Made by a program: the position numbers and the translations under genes
Assembly (NCBI GenBank): GCA_037013685.1
Contig: CM072892.1
Location: 3,286,001 to 3,350,000, forward strand
Length of the DNA stretch: 64,000 bases
Source: Acridotheres tristis
Lineage: Eukaryota; Chordata; Aves; Passeriformes; Sturnidae
Direction: 5' to 3'
Part shown: positions 33,401-45,400 of the stretch, piece by piece
How positions within the stretch are numbered: the first letter of the stretch is position 1
How the letters are laid out: every line of letters starts with the position of its first letter
The notes under the pieces: model-generated
Told to the model about the DNA's origin: nothing
What the model saw: only the letters and a program-made list of their open reading frames with translations
Databases searched by the model: none

Positions 33401-36400
33401 CTGATGATTAACTCAGCTTCCATCCAGCTCAAATATGGATTTGCTGAACATGTACTTGAACTAAATTAGCAGAAAAGTGCTCAGATATGAAGGGAAGGAC
33501 ATTTAACTCCTTGTTTTTAGAAAGCCATGGGGGTTACTGAATTCCAGTGGGTTCACAGTTATAATAGATTATAATCCAGTACTTGTGCCACTGTACCAGA
33601 GACTTGAAAAATCAGCCAAGGTGCAGCAGGGGAGTGTCAGTGGGGGATTCTGGCTTTGCCTGGAGGCCCCATCTCAGAATCCTGTGCTGCTGTACCTGCC
33701 GTGGAGGTACCACAGTACACCTGATTACCTGGCTAACTTGCTCATTCCTACCCCTTCTGTTAGGCAATCAACCCACTGACACCTGAAAAGACACGAAACA
33801 TTTCAGACAAAGTGAGACACATGACTTAGGAATGAGCTTTGAATCCTGTTCTCCATATTTTTTGTAAATGTCTTGATTTCCTTTAAGATAGAACTGCAAA
33901 GGCAAGACCTACAGGTCGGTGTTTGCAGCCTGTTTGGTGCACCCAGCAGGGCAATGGTTACTCTGAATATTTCGAATATACCAAGTCATTTAGTAGGACT
34001 GAGTCAGTGTTTGTGAGGAGATTTCTCCAAATCACACAGGCTAAACAGTTAGATGTAAAAAAAAATGCACACATTGCCACAGGAGTAATGGAGAGAATAT
34101 ACACAGTACACACAACCAAGAGCAACAGGCACAACAGAAAGCACAGGAAAAGAATTTATCCTGTTCTCCAGTATAAAACACTAACAGCAAGAAAAGAAAG
34201 CAGACAAACCTGAATTGACTCAACTAAATAAACAGCTGGTTTCTGTTAATGTATTTTATTTTTGGGAGACAGTTTGCTTGGAACATATGTGGCACTGATT
34301 GAATTTTATAGACAACACAAGCCTGTGCTGCTCTTGGACCTGTGAGCACTTGATGGTAACAGATGGACCAGGCTAAGCTCCATCCCTCTGTGCTGATAAG
34401 GGAGTGAAGAGGCTGAGACATGCAGCTCCCATTCAGAACTCTTCATCACCTCTACAGTGCTCAACTGGAGAAATTTTATTTTCCTAAAGTTGTTGGCATC
34501 ATAATTCCAACACCCTTGAAGCACCAGCCCTTTCCATGGGACTCCTCAATTAAGCATAGCCAGTTTTGGCCACCCTCTCCCTGACTTGGCTCACATAATT
34601 AAGGCAGGGCCGCTAATGAGTTTGTTCCACTCACAGGGGGTTTCAGAGATGAATGTGCACTGGATAGCTCTGAGCCAGGAGCTAAATCCATGACAGAGCC
34701 AGTGTGCAGGGTGAGCTGGTTTAATATCGAGATGTCTGCCCTCAAGGCTTGCTGCTGCTTCATGGAGAAGAGCTTTGATATGAAATGTCAGAAACCATTA
34801 GATTACTTAGACCAGGAAAGGTTGAGCATTATATTTCAGGAGCTTAAATTCAAATAAAACCTCACATTAAGGAGACCTTCCTTATTTGTATTCTGAAGAT
34901 TAAACTTCTAGAACTGTCGCCGTAAGCAGTGAGTACTTACAGCCCTAAAAGCTTTGTAGCTACAGCTGCAAAGTCTCTTATATGTACTTAAGGTCTTTTA
35001 TTGTGCATTCCCACATTTGTTCTGTGAGGGAGAGTTACCTTTCCAACAAATGGAACGAGGTGATGCTCACACAATGAGAACATGTCTATGTCCTTCACAA
35101 TTACCATCTCATCATGGTCTTCATCGAAGATGGCGTCGTTCAGGACATCTGAAATTAAACATTTGCATTAAAAATAAACCCAAAAAGCACAGCAGCCTCT
35201 CCCAGACACTGCCTGAGAAAGCCTGTAGCAAGGGCAGGACTCTCTCAGGGCTACAGATTTTAGGGTTAGGGTCTAACATCACAAGCATATTTTGATTTGT
35301 TTACAATCCCACATTTGCCACAGTGTCACACTGCCTACGTGCTGCACCAGCAGTCAGCCTGGAGTGTTTTATTTAATTAATAGCTTGAGCACAGGTTACA
35401 ACAGGTCTGGTCTTTGCAGAATTACTGACATCTTAAGAGCAATTAAGCCTAAAGCTGACAAAGAGAGCACATCTCAAAAGTGGGCTTCCATTGAGGCTTC
35501 CACAAGCAAAGCCAGCCTGAAGTCAGGGAAAACCTAAGCCATCACAGTGGTTCCTCCAGACACTTCAACACCAGCATTACTGTCTCCAAGAAGGATTTTC
35601 ATTCAAATTTCATCCTGTAGCACACCAGGCAGCAGCTGTTTAGGTATACACAGAAATCAGAGATCAGCTGTCCTGATCTGAAACAGCCAGGCACATCCAC
35701 ACTCCAGCCCAATTCTGCACCTCAGAGTCAGCAGAAAAGTGAAGTGTAGAAACCCCCACAGAGACAGAAGGGAGAAGAGACAGCTCAGAGACAGTAAGAA
35801 AAGGAAAGTATAATATGGCACTTGGCTAATCTCAGAGCTCAGCAGAATGGATCCTCAGCTGATTTTCCACTTTCAGCAATGTCTTGACAAATCCCCAGAC
35901 AATCCCGGCACAGGTCACAGCACATCAGTCTCCACAAAGATTGCAGGCACCTGGACCATGCTCAGAGAGCTTAAAATGAATGGTCCCAAGTCAAGAAACC
36001 AAGTCTTCTGAAGAACAAGAGAGAAAAGTTGTGTATGAGGGAGAAACTTGCAGGAGAGAACCAGCTTTGCAGATGGGCTGATAACAAGGACAAGGAGCTC
36101 TGGAAGCCACACTGGCTCCTTGGAGTTACTGCCAGGAAAGCAGAGTCCCACACAGCACAGCCAGAGCAGGGCACTCAGGGACTGCCCTGCACGAACCACA
36201 GCACCTGCAGGGGTGGTGGCAAAAATACAACAGTGGTGGAACAAATCTAACAGTGGTGGTGGTGACACAAATCTAACAGTGGTGGTGGTGACACAAATCC
36301 AACAGGGATGGTGGCACAAATCCAACAGTGGTGGTGGCACAAATCTAACAGTGGTGGTGGAACAAATCTAAAAGTGGTGGTGGTGACACAAATCCAACAG

Positions 36401-39400
36401 GGATGGTGGCACAAATCTAACAGGGATGGTGGCACAAATCTAACAGTGGTGGTGGTGACACAAATCTAACAGTGGTGTCTGCTCTGCTTGCCTTGGTGCC
36501 TTCCCCTGACACGTCCAGCTAATGGCCACCATCTGCTGTCGATAAGGGATCATCATCACCACGGAGCATTTTAATTTCCTGCCTGCTATCAGCACTGCAC
36601 AGGTAACCCTGGAAACTGTGCAAGGCGTTCTGCCTGCGACGTGGGTCCTTTCCTGAGAAGGGCTGGCAACCTGCAAGGCAGCCAGGATGAATCCCTGAAG
36701 GGTTTGGATCGGGTCAGGGAGCAGGAGCAGGGGGCATGGAAAAGGCCAGGGAACAACTCTGTGAAAGCACACGATTGTGCTCTTCAGATTTCTGGGTCTG
36801 GTTTACACCAAGCACTGCTGGAGAGGGTTTTGATTGCACAGGCAGCACCATGCAGTTGTGTAATTATGAATTCAGCCAGGCAAAGGGAGAATCCATAGCA
36901 GAGGATCTGAACAGGCTCACAGGAGAGGGAAGGGGAGGCAGAGCAGCTGTCTGGGTTCTGAGCTCCCTCCTGCAGCACTGCAGCCGTGCCATTTCCACAG
37001 CAGAAAGGCAAACAGCGGTTGCACAAAACCTGCTGCTGTGACCAGAGTTATTAAAACAAAACCCAAACAGATCCACGAAGCATCTCCAGAGTGACTGCTG
37101 CTGATATTAGACCCCCAGCTCAGCTCACAGCAGCCTTGCCAGGAGCATATCAGGGCCTGATGTCAGATATGGATTTACGTCAGCACACTCGCAAGGCAGA
37201 TTGTTCAGAACAGCCAGAAATGGCCAAATTCTCATTAAGAGTTGTGGCAATGTGTGACACAGAGCAGGGCCAGGGTTACAGCAGAAGGCACCTCACCCAT
37301 GAAGCCTCATATCCACGTGCATAAAAATACATGTACACACTAATTAACATCCAAAATACGTGTTGGTAGATCCTGACAAACTTCCTCTCCCAGCTGTTGT
37401 ATCATGGAGACAGCTCAGCCAGAGAGAGGTTTAAGTGACCTCAGAAGTACCACACAGGCAACTCCAGGAACAAAAGGAATCCTGCATCCTTCTCATGGCC
37501 AAAGCAGTCAGACAGGAGCACCGAGGGCATCACCCTCCTTGCACATCCCCTCCTATGCCACAGCCCAGTCTCAGCAGTGTGGGCAATGCCCCTGCACAAC
37601 CAGGGGAGTTTTTGAGCTGAGAAAACAGACCTGCACGTCAAGAATGCAGCCACAGAGCTGCGAGGTGCTCCATGCTTCGTATTTATAGTGGTCTTGACAT
37701 TTTTGCACCTTTTATTTCTTTAATATTAGCAGCAAGTTGCAGCCAGGTCACAGACACCTGCAGTTGTGCCTGCAACAAGATGTGCTGATTTTGTCAGCTA
37801 CTTCTTGAGAAGAAGGGCCCACAAAAGAAGAAACCAGCTCGGTGCTATGCCCTCCAAAAACTCCTCCACAAGTGCCAGGTGAGGCAAGGACACAAAGATA
37901 AAATGTGAGGCTGAAGTGTTTACCTGAATAAACGGCCAGCCAGGTCTTGAGGGGCCATTCATCCCCTACTCTGCTCCCGCCCCTCCTGCTCACACTTCAC
38001 GAGTGTTTCTTCCTGAAAATCAGCACAGCTGGAAGCCTGCCCATCCCTACAGCTCCCCCTTGGGAGCCCAAGCCCCTTTTGTGTTGACAAAACAGGGTGA
38101 GCAGAGCATCTTTTCACGGCTGCTTCTACCTGTGTCCCTCTGCAGCAGCCGTTTGCAGTAATGACACAGGAGACGCTTCTCTGGCAGAGACTCAAACACC
38201 TTGTGCAGGGAGGCAACACCATTTTATCTAAATTTGTCACGGGTTTTTTTAGGGTTTTTTAAGAGGATTTTTTGGAAGTTTTTTTCTAGTTTTTCCATTT
38301 GCAACAGCGTCAAACAGGGTTCTGACAAGCTCAGCCTGTGTGCTGCAGCACATGGTCTGCAGAATTTAACAGAGCTGAAAGGAGAGAAGGGGAAACAGCC
38401 TCAGACTAAGCAAACCAGAAGCTAAACAGGGGACAGATTTTTTCCCCTTTTTCCATTCTTTCACTCTGCCTACTGGGCCATGCTGCCTGCCTCACTAGTT
38501 TTTATACAGTCAGGATGCTCTCTAACTTACTCCAGCTGATTTTTCCTTCAGCCAAAAGTTCAATTCCTGGTGCAAAAACTTCAGTGGGCTGTTGAAACTA
38601 AACAGTCACCTGTGCTGCAAGTTAACTCCTGAAACAGAGCAGAATTAATTTTGCCTTTATCTTCAAGAAAGAGTTGATAAAATGAAAAATCAGAACTGGA
38701 TGAAGACAGAATGAGAAAGACCTTTCAGGATTTTGCGTCAGAGCTAAGCAAAGATACCTGTTGCTATAGAAACTATTTGCATGGCTTTAATGTGACACAG
38801 GAAAGCAAAAACACCTCTGGCAACCAGAGAAGGCAGAGCCCACCCAGAATGGGTGAAGGGGATGAAGGATGGCAGCACTGCAGCAGCTTCACAGCACTTC
38901 AGAGCTGCCTTTTTTGCTGTGCCTGGGAGTGAAGTGGTGCAGGTTGCTCTCACCAGGAGGCAAAGCACTTCCCCGTGGTGTGAAGTTGCCTCACAGCTCC
39001 AATTTAAGTGCAGGTTGCTCAGTGCCAGCGGGATGAAGGCAGCCCCAGGAACTCCCTGATGCTGCAGCTTGAGCTCATCCATCCTGGCAGAGACAGAAGG
39101 CACAAGGTTCTCCTGACACCTGGCACAGGTACGGGCTGTCCTCGCCGTCCTTTGCTCCTCAAGTGCCACAGGCAGGGCAGGAATGGGCTCAGGCTAAGGC
39201 AGAATGACATCCCAGGGGACATCCATGACATCCCAGGGGACAAATCACACCTCACCAGCACCCAGCAGCTGGAACAAACTAAAGCACTGGCTGAGCTCAG
39301 GAACACAGAGCTGCACCCAAAGCAGGGGAGCCAGGAGCAGGTCATGGTTTGGAGGGTGCTCCAGAAGAGCAGTGCCACGACCCAGCTCAGGGTAGCTGGT

Positions 39401-42400
39401 GTTTAGGGCAGAACCACCTGGGGAATGCTGGCAGATATTTCTGATTGTCTTTGTCAGAACTCCTCCCCAGCTGAGGACAGATGGAACTGGCAGCAGGAGA
39501 CACGAGTTAACAGCTGAATGTGTGGCAGGGAATCCATCAGACTGCAGGGTCAGGATGAAATCTGGAAGGAAAGTGCTGCAAAAACCTCTCAGCTACTGCT
39601 GGGTGAGCAGTAGTCAAACCTGACTTTTTTATTTATTCATGTGATGACATTACAGGTAACTGTAGTTAGGGAGAACATTCCAGACAAGCAACCAGAAAAT
39701 TATTGCAGCCTTTGAGTGTTAAAAAGGCACCAGGAATTTATTAGGCATACAGAGAGCCAGGCTATAAAAACATTAATGTAAAGGGCTTGTACTGCTGCAG
39801 AAAGTGAATGATTCAGGTTGCTGACAAAGGGGATGCTCTGGGTGTGTCACTTGCTTCAAGAAGTCTTGAAGAGCTCTAGAAAGAGGCACAGCCTGAGGGG
39901 CCACAGGAGTGTTTAAATAGGCAATAGGGTTCAAAAGGTGCTGAAAAATGAACATTTGTCCTAACGCACCTTCCTAGCAGGAACCAGGAAAAACCTTAGA
40001 CACAAAAGAATTTACAAGTTTCTGGCTACTGTTTCAGATTTCACCACCAAAAGACTAGAAACAGACACTCAACTTCAGACAGGAACATTTGCTTCAGAGG
40101 CAAAGCTTATTCCCTCAGTTACCAGAAGGGAGGGGAACCAGACGTATGATTCAAGTGACATTTCACAGAAGCAAAGATAAAGGAAAAGCATTATTGCTGT
40201 TCAGCTAATTCTGGCCGTGATTTGTACAGATTTGTTTATTTTCCTGTAAGATACCCTCCATGTTGTAGTGAGACTGGAGTCTATTCATAACAGATCAGCT
40301 ATTGCAGACTGATGAAGCCAAGATTAGGTTCTAGAAGTTGTCCTCTGCCAGGAGGTTTATTAATATGAGGGAAAGCAGCGTTATGGAGATGCTCATTAAA
40401 CTGTATCAGGATTTCAATAACCATTTCAATGTGCCATGTCACAGAAGGTGCTCATCCACACTTCTTTCTGAAACTGAAACAAAGGAAAAATCAAAGACAA
40501 AAGAGTTTGGAAGAGCAACATGAAAGATCAGAAGCCTGCAACGGTTCAGATACAAGAGATCACAATATTTAATAAATTCATGAGAGAAGCCAACCAAGCT
40601 CGGTGTTACTTGAGCATTAACAAGCAGGGGAGATGATCCAGGAAAGTCCCAGTTCCCAGAAGTTTCACAGCATTTAGTGTGTGATCCATCAAGGTAGGCT
40701 TCCCTTTTATGGAGGCAGAGGTTGAAGAAACCCCCCAAAAAACCCTCACTCTGAACATTCCCACCCTGTGGTTTACAAGAAACAAGCCACGGCTGGAGCA
40801 CAGCAATGCTGAGGTTTCAGCTGTTAATGGATTACGGTGCTGCATCCCTGTCCTCATGGATGAGCCAGCAGCACCTGGATTCCGGGAAAATGCAGCACCT
40901 CCCCAGCTCCCAGCAAAGGGCAGTGCTGCTGATCAAACAGCCTTGTTTGCTCAAGGCACTCTGTGTTTTGACAGAGCAATGCTTAGCACCTCAGCACAGC
41001 AAACAGAGCAGGCTGGAAAAATTTATGAGCTTACACCACTGCTGTCCTCTATAAAAATACCAAATCCACACAGACTAGAAGAAAAGATGATTAAGGTTGA
41101 ATTTTTTCACCCATCAGTGTAGGAAAAGCATATAAACTAATGATTGAGGAAATGACCTAAATAGCTATTTGCTTTGAAATAAAAGCTGCCCAGCAGAGTC
41201 ACTTGGCTTGCAGGCAAATAAATGCAGCCTTTTGAACCACAGAGGTCCAGGAAGCAAAGTTATCCCCTCCCAGCATTTTTGATTTTCATTTCCCTGTTAA
41301 ACACACTGAAAGGACAGGTGAACCTGCCATGCTTGCATGAATAAAGGCTGGGCATCTTCCCTGGTAGCAGCTCCCACCATCACCAGCAAGCCCAATTTGG
41401 TGAGCATGTTTTATTTTGAGTGTTTGAGGCTGATGAGAACAACTTAACTTCCTCCTGCAGACACAGGCAGCCCGTCCAACCCTATGCCTAATGTTTCTGC
41501 AGAATTACACAATCCAAACCAACTCATTTATGATTCACCTTTCAAAGGCAGAGTCACTGACACTGTTTCTGTAACCTACCAGTTGGGTCTGAAACCTTCA
41601 GATTCAGTTGTGAGTTAGTGCTGTCTGCAACCTCGTATTTCCATTTATTCACTCATTTACTGCCTTTGCAGTATTTATTATTAGACCCTCAGACAGCACC
41701 TCTGAACATGACATGAAGCCTTTAGTAAAAGGAGGGACAAGGTTTAACCTTTGTGTGGCAGGTTTTATCAAAAAGCTAACGGCACCTGGCTCTCCCAGCC
41801 CTGCTGTTAATCCTCACCAGCCAAAGGGGCTACTCTGAAATACAATTTACACCCAGGAGTAAGAAGCTGATAGATCTGACCCTGGAAAAGAACACATGTT
41901 CTTGGCACAGGAGCACTGCATCAAACTGGAAGTTACTTTTTTGGTGACTTTCCTACTCTGCCATCCTTACCAACACATTGAGAGGTTTCTATTGCAAGAG
42001 CTGCCAGTCTGCACCAGTGCTCGAGTGTCTGCACTGAGCCCTCAGGACTTTTAATCTGGTCCCCAGGTGGATTTTATTTGAAATTACCAGAGGCATTCTT
42101 GCCAAGTGTGATGACTGGTACTACAGAAGTGGGAACAGCACATTTGAATGCATCCTGTCAATGAAAGAGGTTGAGACCTTTAGTAAAGCCAGGATTAATA
42201 AATGGCAATCTGGAATTAACAGAAAGAGTCAGATACAGATATTTAACAAGTAAACTCTACTAATAGCTCTGAGACACAACACTGAGCAGCTGCAGAAGGC
42301 AGATAGCAGAGATGAATAGGGGGTAAAGCAGGAACACTGTCACTCTGCACTGCTGAAAACAAGAGAGGAAATACACAGAGTAGAAGCTGGAAAGCAGAAT

Positions 42401-45400
42401 CAGCTTCTCTGCTGCTCACAAATCTGAATGGAGAGACAGAATTTAGGTGTTATCTTCCTGACAATACTACGAAGTTAAGCTACGTGCAATATAAACACAC
42501 AAATACAGTCAGGTGTCATGGAAGCAAAGTGACAACACCCAGGATAGGAGATCAAATGAGCAGCACATTCAACCATGCTCCAAGTGTATTGTGTTCTCAG
42601 ACCCGCAGGAACTCAAAAAGATCATGGGATGGTTGGGGCTGGAAGGGATCCTTCAAGGCCATCTAGCCCAACTCCTGCAATACCACAGAGAGGGAGGCTT
42701 AAGCCAAGCGCACCAAGCACTGATCTCTGGCTGTGCACAGGAAACTTTACACTCTCCAGAACAGAACAGAGCTGGGGAAGGGGCTGGAGCCCCAGGAGAG
42801 GCTGAGGGAGCTGGGAAGGGGCTGGAGAATTCCTGAGGGAGCTGGGAAGGGAATGGAGAATTCCTGAGGGAGCTGGGAAGGGGCTCAGCCTGGAGAAAAG
42901 GAGGCTCAGGGGGGCTCTTGTGGCTCTGCACAACTCCCTGACAGGAGGGGACAGCCGGGGGGATTTGGGATCTGCTCCCAGGGAACAGGGACAGGAGGAG
43001 AGAGGACAGCCTCAAGTGTCACCATGGGAGGTTTAGATTGGATATTGGGGAACATTTTTCCACTGGAAGGATGGTCCAGCCCTGGCACAGGCTGCTCAGG
43101 GCAAGGGTGGAGTGCCCATCCCTGGAGGAATTTAAAAGCTGTGTGGATGTGGCACTCAGGGACATGGGAAATGTTGGGGAAATGGTTGGACTCAATCTTA
43201 GAAACCTTCTCCAACCTAAACAATTCTAAAATTTGGATGTATATGTCACATCTTTCTTTATGTTCCTTTATGGAAAATGCAAACTCCATCAGACATTATT
43301 TGCTTTCCCCCTGCCTCCCCGGGGCAGATGCTGCAGCAGACAAGGTCACAGGGCTGATTTTAAAGCCTGCCCCTGTTCTGGCATTCACTGTCCCTGTTCA
43401 CCTGTGTCACTCCTCCCTGGCTGGGTCTGGAGCTCAGCAGGGACCCTTTTCAACACACTTTGCCTCTGGCCATGTGGCTGTACAACCACCACCAAGCTTT
43501 TACCTGAGGAGCCTTTCTTGGGAAAATGGAACTTGCAGCTATAGAAACAGCCCCTCATCTTCTGCCTGTAGCAGGGATAAAATGGAAACACTCCCCAAAA
43601 CACACCCTGCAAATCACTGCTTTAACCTCTGCCTACCCAGACAGCTCCACAGGAGGAGCTCAATAAGCTGCCAAAAAAACCTGAGAAAACAAGAGGTCGG
43701 GCTGCTTTTTGTCATGTTTTTGAGGAGGGTTTGGGCTTGTTTTGGTTCATTTTCTTTTTCACAAGCCGCTTGCTGGTCCAATTCACAGCCTGGACAGGCA
43801 GAGCTGGATTAGAATAACCAAGGGAACAGAACAGGATGCTGCAGCAGGGACAGCAGCAGTCCCACAGCTACTCTTGTGCTCAAATATTCTGTAGTTCTTG
43901 GCTCCAGGGATCGGGTATTTTAAATTCTCTAAAAAGAATTTACTCATATCGACTCTCCTAACAAACTCTTCATCCACCACTTGCTTTGCTATCTGCTGTG
44001 GGCTTGTCTTCAGCTGCAGCTCTTCCTTCTGTTTGGCTGGGAAGAGTGAGAAAAGAGGAAGTTGAGCATCCTGCAAGAAGGGGAGAGTAGCTGGAAAGTT
44101 AAAGGATTCCCCACCTGACGGGAAGGAATGTTAGTATCACAGCTTCACATGATTTCCTAAAAAGAAAAAAGCATTCCAGGAGTAAAGCACTCAGCAGTGA
44201 CATTTTTTTACCCTCGGACATAATACAGCTCTCTCACAGGTCTGGATAATCAGAGGAGGGGAGTATCCAGAACTACTCTGCTTAATTAAATGAATGTGAG
44301 AGATTAGAAGACCCCAGAGAACTTACCTTGGAGCAGAAAAAGTAATTTTAAAAATTACTTCAGGTAACACGTGCATACAAAATTGGCAGCAACCTCATCC
44401 AGGTTCAGCACAGAAATTCATGCTCAAATTATCACTAAAAATATTCCTTCTGCTAGAGCCTGACAGGATGGCTGAGAGACCTCCTGTGTTTTACAGTGGT
44501 AACATGAGGAAAGAGAATCCCAGTAAACAAAAGATGATACCATGAAACCCTGACAAAACCTCAGCTCAAACACAGCGTGCAGCAGGAATAGGAGAGGAGC
44601 AAGAACGGCCACTGCAGCCAGAGCCTGCTCCCAGATGTGAACCAAAAGCCTGGCTTGGTTTGAAAGGCAGAACAGCTCCCAAGGAAGAAATAAATGCTGC
44701 TCCTGGGGAAGCCGAGGCACAACACAGGCACAGGAGTTAAAGCTGGCCATGAGTAAGTGAATGCTGGAAGCTGCAGTAATCTGATTTCAAAAGAGCCAAC
44801 GGCCGAGAAATAAAAAAGAAACTAAACACAAAACCAGCCTTAAAGTTGAAACACAGTGCGCTTAGAAAAGGACTCAGATGTGCCAGCAGGAGCTCCCTGA
44901 TGCCATCAATCAGCACAGCTCAGCCTTTACAGTTGGCTACAACACCCCGGAGCAGCTCTGGGGCAGGCTCAGCACAGCAGTGCTGCATTCCGGAGAGCAG
45001 AGCAGGAGCAGCTCCCTCCTGAGCCACACTCAGAGATCCTTGCTGACACTGCTTGCACCCCTCACTGACAGGAACTCGCCTTTTACTGTAAGAAGGAGCA
45101 GAAAGGGGAATTCCCAAGCTCTCCAGGCTCTTTTTTACTGTTTGTACTGGGTACAGTCCTCAGTCAGGCGGCTGAGGAGAGGAAAAGTGATGCGTAAAAA
45201 AAAAATTTCCAAGCAGTGTCTACCCTGCATCAGAGTCACGAGTTGTTGGTGAGAACATACCCCAGCCAGTTCCTTTCCTCTCACCCTCACCCAGCGAGCA
45301 GAGACACTCAGCTGGGGCAGGGATGTGAACCTGGAGCTCCTCTCCTGCATTTGCTGCTGGGACCCTGAGATGGGGACGGGATCTTCCTGTCCCCTTCCTT

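Noticed and set aside
35261..35271. Telomere-like TTAGGG sequence
   Set aside because: Under two copies (tagggttaggg), too short to be an interstitial telomeric repeat.
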